DNA of 64,000 nt from an uncultured Muribaculaceae bacterium (GCA_947629175.1 CANRCT010000007.1:1-64000); one strand, 5' to 3'; counted from the stretch's first letter, positions 1 through 8,722 are shown. A program made the numbers and translations. The notes: generated by a model not told the origin, from the letters alone.

Positions 1-44
1 TCAATGTCCTCTTGTATTTGACTAAATATTAATATTTTAATAAC

Positions 45-70
45 AGTGGTAAGATTTTTATCGCACCACT
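45..70. other. Small hairpin upstream of the NVEALA gene
   Basis: A 6-bp inverted repeat (AGTGGT / ACCACT) encloses a T-rich loop just upstream of the first gene. It could be a terminator of a gene lying before the window or part of a leader. No clear TAnnTTTG promoter was found in the first 100 bases, so the promoter of the NVEALA gene is unassigned. Confidence 0.25.
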
Positions 71-100
71 ACTAATTAACAATCTAAAGATTTTCTGTAA

Positions 101-364
101 ATGAAAAAAAATCTTTTAATGCCTTTGGTCGCCGCTGTGCTGTTTGTCGGCATTGGGATGGCTTGCCTTCTTCCAGGCAACGGAGAATCCATATCTTCAG
201 CATGCTTGGAGAATTTGGAAGCTCTCGCCGAAGACGAATCAGGTGAAGTCGTGAAGTGTTTCTGTCGTTCAGATGTGGACGACGCAATTTGTTCCGTAAT
301 GGGTGACAAACGTTTTTACTGTGGTGGAAATCCATGTTCATCACATTCCTCGAACTGTCTCTGA
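101..364 (+). CDS. NVEALA-family small secreted peptide
   Basis: An 87-residue protein with a basic start and hydrophobic segment (about residues 4-24), then the motif ENLEALAEDESGE, a variant of the NVEALA signature of small Bacteroidales peptides. The remaining ~35 residues hold six cysteines (CFC, AIC, YC, NPC, NC), suggesting a disulfide-rich tail outside the cytoplasm. The function of the family is not established. The gene ends 10 bp before a propeller-type lipoprotein, so the two are probably co-transcribed; in my recollection NVEALA peptides often sit next to such lipoproteins. Base composition is more AT-rich than most of the window, hinting at acquired DNA. Confidence 0.8.
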   Translation: MKKNLLMPLVAAVLFVGIGMACLLPGNGESISSACLENLEALAEDESGEVVKCFCRSDVDDAICSVMGDKRFYCGGNPCSSHSSNCL

Positions 365-374
365 AAATAGTCTG

Positions 375-1532
375 ATGAAGAATATTTCGATTATTCTTAT
401 CCTATCTATCATGATACTGACCGGAGCTTGCGAAAAAGCTTCGGTCAGTAGTCATAGTCATGTCGGCGAAAAGTCCATTATGATTACGGAAATACAGTAT
501 GATAGCATTAAAATACCAGCTGATTCAACAAGCATAAGAGGCAATTTTGTGCTAATGGATACTATGCTTTTATTTGTTGATAGACTGTATTGCAAGATTT
601 TTCCTTTCTCGATTTATGATGGGAAGCCGAGTAGACCTGTAGGAGGTATGGGACAAGGGCCTGGTGAGATGGTGGGAGTAATATGCGGATCTGCTATTTC
701 ACCTGCCGATACGTTGATGTGGATACTTGACGCCTCAAACGGCGTATATGAATATTCACTTCGATCGGGAAGCATAGTTTTTCTTACACAACTGGATTTT
801 TCGTGGGATAAGGCAGACCGTAACAATTACGAGTCGACGTCAGTCTACAACACAATGCAGATGACTAGCTTCGGCGTGACGGTAGCTGATATGGGTAACG
901 GCAAAGTTTTGTATCCACTATCTCTTGTTGATCAGTTTCTTGACGAGATGAATGTCGAACGTTATAAAAAAGGTCATATCCTTGGTGTAGTCGATAAAAA
1001 CACATTGAAAGTGGAGAAAGTTATAGGATCAATGGCCTCGTACTATCAGGATACTCCTATCCCATTATTTGAGTTTTTCGACTATGCAGTGAACTATAGT
1101 GATTCCATTCTCTATGTCAGTCATGCGCCTGATTCGCTCATTTATTGTTATAAATATCCTGACTCATTGCTCTACGTAATAGGATTTGAACCCGAAGGGT
1201 TGCATCGTGATTTTACAGTTGGTTATGATTTGGGTAATAGAATATTAAGGAAAGAAATATTGCATACGAGTGTTAATACCGGGCTTTATTATGATGCGAC
1301 TGACAAGCTGTTGTTCCGTACCTCTATCACTGATTATGTCACGGGTAATGTAGTCGTTCAGATCTATTCTGACAATAATCTTATAGGTGAAGTCAATGCT
1401 CCTCCATTCTTCCATTTGCTTGGTCGGATAGATGACCGATATTATGCCGTTAGATCTAGACCAGTAGAGACGGATGACGAAGAGGTGTATTTTATTCTTT
1501 ATAGTTTCAGCCGATTGCGATTGGATAACTGA
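375..1532 (+). CDS. Lipoprotein, 6-bladed beta-propeller (TolB-like/BF3164-like) type
   Basis: The start at 375 (MKNISIILIL) is preferred over the track start at 303, because it gives a lipoprotein signal with lipobox LTGAC and does not overlap the NVEALA gene. The 385-residue product should be tethered to the envelope through the Cys near residue 19. The body has repeated short strands typical of propeller lipoproteins, including GGMGQGPGEM in the first third, which resembles the G-x-GPGE turn of this family. No enzymatic residues are recognised. DNA is AT-rich, like the NVEALA gene before it. In-frame NVEALA-like sequence resumes directly after its TGA stop (see next entry). The fold is inferred; the family assignment is moderate. 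Confidence 0.7.
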   Translation: MKNISIILILSIMILTGACEKASVSSHSHVGEKSIMITEIQYDSIKIPADSTSIRGNFVLMDTMLLFVDRLYCKIFPFSIYDGKPSRPVGGMGQGPGEMVGVICGSAISPADTLMWILDASNGVYEYSLRSGSIVFLTQLDFSWDKADRNNYESTSVYNTMQMTSFGVTVADMGNGKVLYPLSLVDQFLDEMNVERYKKGHILGVVDKNTLKVEKVIGSMASYYQDTPIPLFEFFDYAVNYSDSILYVSHAPDSLIYCYKYPDSLLYVIGFEPEGLHRDFTVGYDLGNRILRKEILHTSVNTGLYYDATDKLLFRTSITDYVTGNVVVQIYSDNNLIGEVNAPPFFHLLGRIDDRYYAVRSRPVETDDEEVYFILYSFSRLRLDN

Positions 1533-1658
1533 AATGTACTCGCTAAAAATGAGCCTTCTTCCGGATACGGCTGCGGATATGCTGCGTACGAATGGGATAA
1601 CGATTTTTGGGAAGACACCAAGAATTTCTCAAAATGTATACGGGGATGTCCGGAATAG
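1533..1658 (+). pseudogene. Remnant of a second NVEALA peptide gene
   Basis: Directly after the TGA of the lipoprotein, in the same frame, the DNA reads NVLAKNEPSSGYGCGY and continues to a TAG at 1656 with three cysteines. This looks like the C-terminal half of an NVEALA peptide in which NVEALA has become NVLA. There is no start codon or signal sequence. The simplest reading is a deletion that joined the end of the lipoprotein gene to the tail of a neighbouring NVEALA gene. Alternatively it is chance coding; the cysteine/aromatic pattern and the motif argue against that. Confidence 0.45.
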
Positions 1659-1744
1659 AGCGGAACCTCACCTAAATATATCATGTGTGATTAAAAGACG
1701 TCGTAAATGCAGATGAGTCATATAACCTGCATGAAAAACAGAAG

Positions 1745-1778
1745 GCGCTGTGCCAAATATTGAATTTTGACACAGCGC
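1745..1778 (+). terminator. Hairpin terminator after the first lipoprotein
   Basis: GCGCTGTG pairs with CACAGCGC around an 18-nt loop, with two further pairs after one mismatch. The following sequence is only weakly T-rich. It separates the AT-rich NVEALA/lipoprotein unit from the next lipoprotein gene. The rest of 1659-1794 shows nothing recognisable. Confidence 0.55.
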
Positions 1779-1794
1779 TATTTACAAAAAAAAC

Positions 1795-2859
1795 ATGTTA
1801 TATAATATGAGGAGAATTTCTTTTGCCGCGGCAGCTTTGGCCGCATTGATGATGTCGTGTTCGGGAGGCTGCAGGGAGGTCGTCGACGAAGCCGCAATAC
1901 CTGTCGACAGGGCCGAACTGACCGCTGTGGCACTTGATGACAGCACGATGTTTCCGACAGATCTCGTGCTTATGTCAGATTCAATCCTTGCGGTTCATGA
2001 GCGCAAGAATCAGACCGGGTTCATGACGATATACAACACCAACACTCAGCAGCCGGTGGCTGCCTTGGGCGTAATCGGAGAGGGACCCGATGACTTCGTC
2101 AACCCGAGATTATTGCATTGCCTGAATACCGAAAAGGAATTCTATATAGGCGATGCGAAAAAGATCGTACGTTTTTCAGCCGACTCGTTGTCCGCCGAAG
2201 GTTATAGCGGGAATAAAATCATGTCATTGCCGTCAGATGCAATGTTTTATAATTACATTCTGATCAATAATGATTCACAGTTGGTGTACAGCCAGACCGG
2301 CGAACACCCGATATCACGGTTCAACAAATCGACCCGGGAGCTGACCTTTACAGACTATTGGCCCGATGTCGACTGGGCAGAAGGGTCGGACTTTATAAGG
2401 GATATGGAGGTGTTCGCCAACTGCATGACGTCGGCAGGCAACGAAATCGCCATCGCGTATCACAACTGGAATGTGATCTCCATCATTGACAGCGACGGTG
2501 GCAGGCGTGCCGAAATTTATCTTCCCGAGTGGGATTACAATAGCGGGCGCATGCATATTGATACCTCTGCCGGCAATCTTGTTTTCGACAATGACGCCAG
2601 GATCTTTTTCACGAAGATAAAGTCTGACGCCGGTCATATTTATGCGTTGGACTGGGCGGCGACAAAGGAGCAGATCAGAAACGGCGAGGCCGGTTCATCC
2701 ATATACGTGTTGGACTGGGATGGCAACATCATCAGGAAAATAGTCTTCGGAAGGAGCGTGTCAAACTTCTGCATTAAGGACGGCACGATCCCTTATGTGA
2801 CAGCCATAGGCGACGATGGCGAAGTGCACGTGTTCGGCTGCAGGCTGACGGCGGAGTGA
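1795..2859 (+). CDS. Lipoprotein, probable 6-bladed beta-propeller
   Basis: A 354-residue product with signal MRRISFAAAALAALMMSC and a lipobox Cys, so probably an outer- or inner-membrane lipoprotein. The ATG at 1795 follows an A-rich stretch; the ATG at 1807 is an equally possible start. GVIGEGPDDFVNP matches the GxxGxGPGEF-like turn of the propeller lipoproteins, and the size suits a six-bladed propeller. No catalytic motif is visible. It is the second propeller protein near the NVEALA peptide but is separated from it by a hairpin, and its base composition is closer to the chromosome average. It converges on purB. Confidence 0.65.
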   Translation: MLYNMRRISFAAAALAALMMSCSGGCREVVDEAAIPVDRAELTAVALDDSTMFPTDLVLMSDSILAVHERKNQTGFMTIYNTNTQQPVAALGVIGEGPDDFVNPRLLHCLNTEKEFYIGDAKKIVRFSADSLSAEGYSGNKIMSLPSDAMFYNYILINNDSQLVYSQTGEHPISRFNKSTRELTFTDYWPDVDWAEGSDFIRDMEVFANCMTSAGNEIAIAYHNWNVISIIDSDGGRRAEIYLPEWDYNSGRMHIDTSAGNLVFDNDARIFFTKIKSDAGHIYALDWAATKEQIRNGEAGSSIYVLDWDGNIIRKIVFGRSVSNFCIKDGTIPYVTAIGDDGEVHVFGCRLTAE

Positions 2860-2881
2860 TTCGTCCGAGGAATTATAAATT

Positions 2882-2934
2882 ACAGCGGGGCCGCGCCGGG
2901 TGGATTATAGTCCATCGCGGCGCGGCCTCGCTGT
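2882..2934. terminator. Bidirectional terminator between lipoprotein gene and purB
   Basis: Two 16-nt arms (ACAGCGGGGCCGCGCC and its near-perfect complement, one mismatch) surround a 21-nt loop in the gap between two convergent genes. It can serve both strands. Confidence 0.8.
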
Positions 2935-2950
2935 AGGGGGACGGTGCGGA

Positions 2951-4294
2951 TCAGTAGCCGGTGTAGGTATGGGGGGAGAGGCGGCGCAGCTCGGCCTTTA
3001 CCTCGGGGCTTACGGCGAGGGTGTCGATGAAGGCGGCGATGCTCTCGGCGGTCACCTTGGCGTTGGTGCGGGTGAGCTGCTTGAGGGTCTCGTAGGGATG
3101 CGGATATCCCTCGCGGCGCAGTATGGTCTGAATTCCCTCGGCCACTACCGACCACATCGAGTCGAGATCGCGGTCGATCGCCGGCTGGTTGAGGATCAGT
3201 TTCGACAGCCCCTTGAGCGTGCTCTCCACGGCGATGACAGTGTGGGCCATGGGGACGCCGACGTTGCGGAGCACCGTGGAGTCGGTCAGGTCGCGCTGCA
3301 GGCGTGATACGGGGAGCTTCGTAGAGAGATGTCCCAGGATGGCGTCGGCTATGCCGAGATTTCCTTCAGAGTTCTCGAAGTCGATTGGATTGACTTTGTG
3401 GGGCATTGCCGATGAGCCGACTTCGCCCTCCTTGATACGCTGCTTGAAGTATTCCATCGAGATATACTGCCAGATGTCGCGGTCGAGGTCGACTATGATG
3501 GTGTTGACGCGGCGCATGGCGTCGAAGAGGGCTGCCAGATTGTCGTAGTTGGAGATCTGTGTGGTCAGCTTCTCGCGCTCTATGCCGAGGCTTTCGCTAA
3601 GGAATCTGGCGCCGAAAGCCTGCCAGTCGATTGTGGGGAATGCTGTCAGATGGGCGTTGAAGTTGCCTGTGGCGCCTCCGAACTTGCCGCTGACGGGGAC
3701 GGCCTTGAGCGACTGGAGCTGTGTACGCAGACGGTAGGCGAACACGCCGATCTCCTTGCCCAGGCGTGTGGGCGACGCGGGCTGTCCGTGGGTCTTGGCG
3801 AGCATGGGTATGTCGGCCCATTCGGCGGCCATGCGGTCGAGCTCCGCCTGCAGGCGTTCCATCAGGGGCAGATAGACGTTGTGGAGAGCCTCGCGGATCG
3901 ACATCGGCACTGCCGTGTTGTTGATGTCCTGCGACGTCAGGCCGAAATGGATGAACTCCTTGTAGGCCTCAAGTCCGAGAGCGTCGAAGCGCTGCTTGAG
4001 GAAGTATTCCACGGCTTTGACGTCGTGGTTGGTGGTGCGCTCTATCTCCTTGACCACCGCTGCGTCGGCTTCGGTGAAGCCGGTGTAGATGGCGCGGAGG
4101 GCCGGAAATACCGAGTGGTCGACTCCCGCAAGCTGCGGCAGGGGTATCTCGCACAGGGCGATGAAGTATTCCACTTCCACTCTGACGCGGTAGCGTATCA
4201 GGGCGTATTCCGAGAAATAGTCGGCGAGAGGCTCGCACTTGGAGCGATAGCGTCCGTCGATAGGAGAGATTGCTGTAAGTGTGTCGAGTTGCAT
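2951..4294 (-). CDS. purB: Adenylosuccinate lyase
   Basis: Catalyses two fumarate-releasing steps of purine synthesis: SAICAR to AICAR and adenylosuccinate to AMP; cytosolic homotetramer. The start at 4294 (MQLDTLTAISPIDGRYR) is the conserved N-terminus; the track start adds 18 unsupported residues. Length is 447, close to the ~456-residue E. coli-type PurB. The fumarase-superfamily signature SSAMPHKVNPIDFEN lies at about 293-308 with the catalytic Ser294/295, and THGQPASPTR carries His169. It is the last gene of a minus-strand set TIR-gph-purB, 28 bp after gph, and ends at a strong hairpin. Confidence 0.97.
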   Translation of the reverse strand: MQLDTLTAISPIDGRYRSKCEPLADYFSEYALIRYRVRVEVEYFIALCEIPLPQLAGVDHSVFPALRAIYTGFTEADAAVVKEIERTTNHDVKAVEYFLKQRFDALGLEAYKEFIHFGLTSQDINNTAVPMSIREALHNVYLPLMERLQAELDRMAAEWADIPMLAKTHGQPASPTRLGKEIGVFAYRLRTQLQSLKAVPVSGKFGGATGNFNAHLTAFPTIDWQAFGARFLSESLGIEREKLTTQISNYDNLAALFDAMRRVNTIIVDLDRDIWQYISMEYFKQRIKEGEVGSSAMPHKVNPIDFENSEGNLGIADAILGHLSTKLPVSRLQRDLTDSTVLRNVGVPMAHTVIAVESTLKGLSKLILNQPAIDRDLDSMWSVVAEGIQTILRREGYPHPYETLKQLTRTNAKVTAESIAAFIDTLAVSPEVKAELRRLSPHTYTGY

Positions 4295-4322
4295 TGTTAT
4301 GATGATATGATTGATTGTTCGG

Positions 4323-4994
4323 TCAGTGTATGCGCGACACATTGCCAAGAGCTATGCGCAGTATGGCTGTGGTGTCGCTGACGATATGGTCGGCGTGGTG
4401 TTGCTCCAGTTCCTCGCGCGAGCGGAAGCCCCACGTCACTCCGCATGATTCCACGCAGGCACGGAAAGCTGTGTCCATGTCCACTCCCGAGTCGCCGACG
4501 TAAAGCACCTCGGCTTTGGGCGTAGGATGGCCCGACAGGATCTCGAACACGATCGAGGGGTCGGGCTTGGTAGGCACTCCCTCGCGGTGTCCCTCCACAG
4601 CCACCCATGGCACGTCGGGGAAGAACGTACTGATGAGTTTCGCTGTGGCCTCCTGATATTTGTTGGAAGCTACGGCCACGCTTATACCCTCTGCCGTCAG
4701 ATCGGACAGCAGCCGTTCGATGCCCGGATAGGGCCGCGTGGTGTCGGCGCAGTGCTCACCGTAAAATTCCGTGAAATGGCGGTGCATCGCCTCTATCGTC
4801 GCTTCGCTGCGCTCTTCTTCGGGGAGGGCGCGCTCTATCAGTTTGGTCACCCCGTTGCCTACCAGCATCGGGTAGACGCCGAGCGGATGGGTCTTGAATC
4901 CCATTTCGCTGAGGGCATGGTTGGTGGCCCGGGCAAGATCGCCGATGGTGTCGAGCAGCGTGCCGTCGAGGTCGAATATGACAAGTCGTTTCAT
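4323..4994 (-). CDS. gph: HAD-family phosphatase, phosphoglycolate phosphatase-like
   Basis: A 223-residue HAD hydrolase. Motif I is DLDGTLLDT (nucleophile Asp8, general acid Asp10), motif II lies around VAVASNK, and motif IV is YVGDSGVDMDTA. An alpha-helical cap follows motif I. This is the Gph/PGP type that removes phosphate from 2-phosphoglycolate, though substrates of HAD enzymes are hard to fix from sequence. It begins 11 bp after the TIR gene stop and is followed 28 bp later by purB, so the three are probably one transcript. Confidence 0.85.
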   Translation of the reverse strand: MKRLVIFDLDGTLLDTIGDLARATNHALSEMGFKTHPLGVYPMLVGNGVTKLIERALPEEERSEATIEAMHRHFTEFYGEHCADTTRPYPGIERLLSDLTAEGISVAVASNKYQEATAKLISTFFPDVPWVAVEGHREGVPTKPDPSIVFEILSGHPTPKAEVLYVGDSGVDMDTAFRACVESCGVTWGFRSREELEQHHADHIVSDTTAILRIALGNVSRIH

Positions 4995-5005
4995 GTTTCG
5001 GAATG

Positions 5006-6064
5006 TTATTTTATGAAATGTCCCTGACGGTAGGAATCGCCGTCAAAACCGTATATGAAGAATCGGCCATGGAGGCCGGATAATTTCCGTAGCATTTTGG
5101 ATAAGCTGTTGCCGGTGCCTCTGTCAATGACCTGCTGTTGCCCGTCGACAATCACCCATCTGAACGCCGGGGAAACTTCCATGCGGGAGTTGGGACTCAT
5201 GGCCGACAGGTCGATCTTGAGCTCCCGGGCGTCGCGCAGCTTGCGGGCTATATCCTTGCAGTTGGCCGACTGTTCATCAATATACTCCGCAGAGCCCGTA
5301 GCGCCTATGCCCTGCCGGTATAGGCCGGCAAGGCCGAGCCATCCGCCAGGGCTGTCTTTCGAGGCGGCAGCGCTGTATAATTCCAGAGCTTTTTCCCGAT
5401 CCGGCGTGATGCCGAATTTGCAGCTTTCGTATATCATTCCCAGCATCGACAGCGAATCGCCGAATCCCATGGCAGCGCTTTTCTCCAGGAGCCTGATGGC
5501 GCCTGAACCATCTCTGTCGATAGCGTGACGGCAGGCTTCGATATGGATAAGCAGAGCTTCCATGAGCCGATCGCCGGCCGCCGTCGCCGAAGCGTTATTT
5601 TCAGGCGCGGCCGTTGTCTTTTTCGGGGGAGCGGCCGCGATGCGCTGTAGAAGCCGCGAGATGGATTCGTCGAAATACTCGTCGGTGAGGAGTTTTGTCT
5701 GCTGAATCGTTTTGAGAAAATGAAGGCTTTCCGGGAGGTCGGCCGGCCACTTGTCATAGTTGGAGTCGACGGCGAGCGGTATGATCGTGCATCCGGCCTT
5801 TCTGGCCCGGTTGATCTCTATCGCCACCCAGTCACCGTCGGCGGCACAGCGCGTGAGCGAGTCCGGCGAGAGCACCAGCACGAATACCCGGCACTGGTCG
5901 ATGGCCGTATATATTTTATCGTTGAACACCCCGTCGCGAAGCGAACTGTAGTCGAAAAACACGTTGTATTTCCCGGCATTTCTGAGCGCAAGCTGAACGG
6001 TGCGGGCTACGTCGCGCCCGTCGGCCCGTCGGTAACTGATGAAGATATCGGTCGGTGAATCCAT
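5006..6064 (-). CDS. TIR-domain protein with Sel1-like repeats
   Basis: A 352-residue protein. Residues 5-~130 form a TIR domain: DIFISYRRADG at the start, FFDYSSLRDG as the second box, VLVLSPDSL, then WVAIEINRA, where Glu83 is in the position of the catalytic Glu of NAD+-cleaving TIRs. Residues ~190-255 contain two Sel1/TPR-like repeats (AIRLLEKSAAMGFGDSLSML, ALELYSAAASKDSPGGW). The C-terminal ~90 residues are unrecognised. No signal peptide, so cytosolic. Bacterial TIR proteins often act in defence by NAD+ depletion or signalling, but many roles are known and no defence partner lies next to it. It probably leads a transcript with gph and purB. Confidence 0.8.
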   Translation of the reverse strand: MDSPTDIFISYRRADGRDVARTVQLALRNAGKYNVFFDYSSLRDGVFNDKIYTAIDQCRVFVLVLSPDSLTRCAADGDWVAIEINRARKAGCTIIPLAVDSNYDKWPADLPESLHFLKTIQQTKLLTDEYFDESISRLLQRIAAAPPKKTTAAPENNASATAAGDRLMEALLIHIEACRHAIDRDGSGAIRLLEKSAAMGFGDSLSMLGMIYESCKFGITPDREKALELYSAAASKDSPGGWLGLAGLYRQGIGATGSAEYIDEQSANCKDIARKLRDARELKIDLSAMSPNSRMEVSPAFRWVIVDGQQQVIDRGTGNSLSKMLRKLSGLHGRFFIYGFDGDSYRQGHFIK

Positions 6065-6068
6065 TCGG

Positions 6069-6076
6069 CAAATATA
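6069..6076 (-). promoter_or_regulatory. -7 element TATATTTG before the TIR gene
   Basis: Read on the minus strand, TATATTTG fits the Bacteroides -7 consensus TAnnTTTG and ends four bases before the ATG, so a transcript would start at or next to the start codon. No good -33 box is seen at 19-21 bp. Confidence 0.5.
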
Positions 6077-6178
6077 CGTATTTTTACGGTAAGTGACAGC
6101 TCAAATCCGGCACATAATGCATGGCGCCATGGCGCAGGGCTTGTTTTTCCAGTATTCTGCCATTTCGTCTGCGCAGGG

Positions 6179-8569
6179 TCAGAACGGGTAGCCTACGGAG
6201 AAGTGGAAGGTGGCGTCGCGGCCCCAGCGGGGATGGATTATGGGCCAATGCTCGCGGTCGGCTGCCGGGTCGTGGGCTTTCATGCCGAGGTCGAAGCGGA
6301 GCAGGAAGTAGGTGAAGTCCATGCGGAGACCTACGCCGTAGCTCGCCGCAAGCTGTCGCCAGAATGTCGAGAAATGGAACATGCCGCCGCGCTGGTTCTC
6401 GTAGTTGTGGATTGTCCAGATGTTGCCCATGTCGGCGAAGAGCGCTCCCTCGAATACCCAGAAGAGTTTCATGCGGTATTCAACGTTGAGGAGCAGCGAA
6501 ATGTCGCCGCACTGGTTGATGAAGTCGGTGACGGAATTGCGCGAGTCGTAGCTGCCGGGACCGAGCGTGCGCACGCCCCAGCCTCTGACGCCGTTGGCTC
6601 CTCCGGCATAGAACCGCTTCTCGAAAGGCATCACCCTTGAGTTGCCGTAGGGCACTCCTATGCCGGCGCCGACGTGGAACGCCACGCTGTGGCGGTCGGC
6701 GAAGTTGCGGGCTATGGAGTAGTCGACCTCCGCTTTGGCATATTGCGAGTACTGTATGCCGAAGAGGCGGTAGACGCCGTTGTGCTTCTTCTCGTGGGTG
6801 AGCGATGATAGGGCGTATAGAAGATTTCCGGCAACCTCACCCGAGGCGCGCAGCGAGTAGACTACCGGTTGCTGTTTGGGGCGCCGGGTTGTGGCGGAGG
6901 CTATGCGGCGGTTGGTGCGGTAGAAAGTGTAGCCCGAGCGCATGATGAAGTGATCCTCGTAGCTGTAGCGGAGCAGAGGGTTGGAAGGGGCTATCTGATT
7001 GATGAAGTCGATGGTGCTTTCCGGCAGATAGACGTAGTTGATGTCGACAAGATCGAATGTGCGCCGTTCACGTCCGGCCCGTGCGCTCCACTTGTATTTC
7101 CACGCCGCGCCGGCGATGATGCGGGTGTATTCGGGGCGCTCCTGATAGTTCATCGACAGGGCCAGCTCGGTGGTGGCCTTTATGCGGCGCTTGTATTCGT
7201 GGGAGAGGAACGGGAAGAGGAAGCGCGGGAATGTCAGGCCGGCCTCGCCGGCAAATTCGGTATAGCGGTTGTTGATCAGTCCCGACAGATTGCCCGACAG
7301 GCTTTCGTAGTTCATGCGGAATTTTGCCGTGAAGAGATTCGACGCCCGCCCTACGTCGCGGTGCTGATATGTGACACCTACGCCGAAACCGAGGTCGCCT
7401 TCGGAGTTGGTGCCTTCGAGTTCGAGCGTGGCTCCCTGCTTTTTGTTGCGTGTCAGATATACGTAGGCGTCGAGCCACTGACTTCCGTCGATCGGCGCCG
7501 ATACAGGCTGCATCTCAATATTGATGGAGCGGAGTATGCCGAGCTGTGCGAGCGCCTGATATGTGAGGTCGACCTCGCGGGTGGAATAAAGCTGTCCGGG
7601 CTGTATGAAGCATTTCTCCTCAAGGGTAGACGGCCGGATATAGCGGTCGCGGCCGTACACTACGTTTATGCCGCCATGGCTGACAGTGTCGCGCTGCCAC
7701 GATCGGTCGGAGTTGGGGGCATAGTCGGTAATGAACCATACCGACCTGACTCTGTAGGTCAGATGCGACATCGCTCCGGTGTCGGCGCCGGAGGGCGGAG
7801 GAGTTATCGTAGAGGCGCCCTGCTGCAGGGGCTGTCTCACCACCATTGTCAGGTCTACGTCGAGGGAGTTCTCGGCGGTATCGGCGATATAGGAAATATA
7901 ATCCTTGACAAATGCATAATAGCCGTGATTGCGCAGGCGCTGGGTCACCAGCGAGCGCTCTTCGTCGAGGCGGTCGCGGTCGAATGCCTCTCCCGGCTTC
8001 AGGGTCAGAAGAGCCGAGTCGGCAAGGAGTATGCGGGCAATGGCTGTGTCGGCTATGTCGTAGTCGACGCGCGATATGCGGTGACGCGGGCCGGTGTTCA
8101 CGAGGTAGCTGACATCCATGCGGCGCCGCGCGGTGTCGGCTACTGTATCTATATCCACTTTCGCCTGCATGAATCCGCGGTTGACCAGCGCGAGCCGCAG
8201 CTGCCGCCGCGATGCGTCGGTAAGATCGGGGCTGTAGATCACCGGAGGCTGTCCGAGCCGGCGCAGCCAGCGGTTGTACCATCGCGTGGAGTCGCGGCCC
8301 GACAGGCTGTAGGTTGCGAGCTGCAGCTTGAGAAATCCAAGTACCTTATGGTTCGGGGCCTGCCGCAGATAGTTGACGAGCTCGGCGCTTCTCACCTCTT
8401 CGTCGCGATGTCCGCCGATGCTGTCGGGAGTCTGCGTGATGACTATATCGGCGTTGTCGAGCAGATACTGTCCCTCCGGCACGTGTTTCACCGGGCTGCA
8501 GGCGCACGCCATCCACAGCGCTGCGAGCGCCATGACTGTTCGGGTCAGTATGCTGCGGGTCTTTGTCAC
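6179..8569 (-). CDS. tamL: TamL-like outer-membrane Omp85-family lipoprotein
   Basis: A ~796-residue BamA/TamA-type protein. A lipoprotein signal ends at ACACS, followed by KHVPEGQYLL, typical of the Bacteroidota TamL lipoproteins of the translocation and assembly module. Several POTRA-like segments follow (DTVADTARRRMDVSYLVNTG, LDEERSLVTQRLRNHGYYAF), then a C-terminal Omp85 barrel with the conserved GGANGVRGWGVRTLGPGSY loop. The GTG at 8569 is preferred: it gives a basic n-region, and a promoter lies at 8596-8603, which excludes the track start at 8626. ATG 8533 is the alternative. Role: outer-membrane protein or lipoprotein assembly. No TamB partner is in the window. Confidence 0.88.
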   Translation of the reverse strand: MTKTRSILTRTVMALAALWMACACSPVKHVPEGQYLLDNADIVITQTPDSIGGHRDEEVRSAELVNYLRQAPNHKVLGFLKLQLATYSLSGRDSTRWYNRWLRRLGQPPVIYSPDLTDASRRQLRLALVNRGFMQAKVDIDTVADTARRRMDVSYLVNTGPRHRISRVDYDIADTAIARILLADSALLTLKPGEAFDRDRLDEERSLVTQRLRNHGYYAFVKDYISYIADTAENSLDVDLTMVVRQPLQQGASTITPPPSGADTGAMSHLTYRVRSVWFITDYAPNSDRSWQRDTVSHGGINVVYGRDRYIRPSTLEEKCFIQPGQLYSTREVDLTYQALAQLGILRSINIEMQPVSAPIDGSQWLDAYVYLTRNKKQGATLELEGTNSEGDLGFGVGVTYQHRDVGRASNLFTAKFRMNYESLSGNLSGLINNRYTEFAGEAGLTFPRFLFPFLSHEYKRRIKATTELALSMNYQERPEYTRIIAGAAWKYKWSARAGRERRTFDLVDINYVYLPESTIDFINQIAPSNPLLRYSYEDHFIMRSGYTFYRTNRRIASATTRRPKQQPVVYSLRASGEVAGNLLYALSSLTHEKKHNGVYRLFGIQYSQYAKAEVDYSIARNFADRHSVAFHVGAGIGVPYGNSRVMPFEKRFYAGGANGVRGWGVRTLGPGSYDSRNSVTDFINQCGDISLLLNVEYRMKLFWVFEGALFADMGNIWTIHNYENQRGGMFHFSTFWRQLAASYGVGLRMDFTYFLLRFDLGMKAHDPAADREHWPIIHPRWGRDATFHFSVGYPF

Positions 8570-8595
8570 TGTCGGGATTTGCTTATAACGGACTG

Positions 8596-8627
8596 CAAAG
8601 TTAGCAAACTCAGCCCACAGGTGCAAG
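8596..8627 (-). promoter_or_regulatory. Promoter of tamL
   Basis: The minus strand reads TAACTTTG (-7, 8596-8603) with CTTG as a near -33 box at 8624-8627, spacer 20 bp. It sits 26 bp before the GTG start. Confidence 0.6.
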
Positions 8628-8722
8628 TGGCTTTTGACTGCTGTCAGTGCGGCAGCCTCAAATATAGGGTTCCCAGAATTGTTGGGTTAAAAATATAAGG
8701 ATCGAACAAATCTCGTAAAGTT

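Noticed and set aside
1474-1716. 80-residue ORF after the first lipoprotein
   Set aside because: A different frame of the same stretch holds the NVEALA remnant; this ORF has no recognisable feature.
6869-8698. 609-residue plus-strand ORF over tamL
   Set aside because: Antisense shadow of tamL; the minus strand carries recognised motifs and a promoter.
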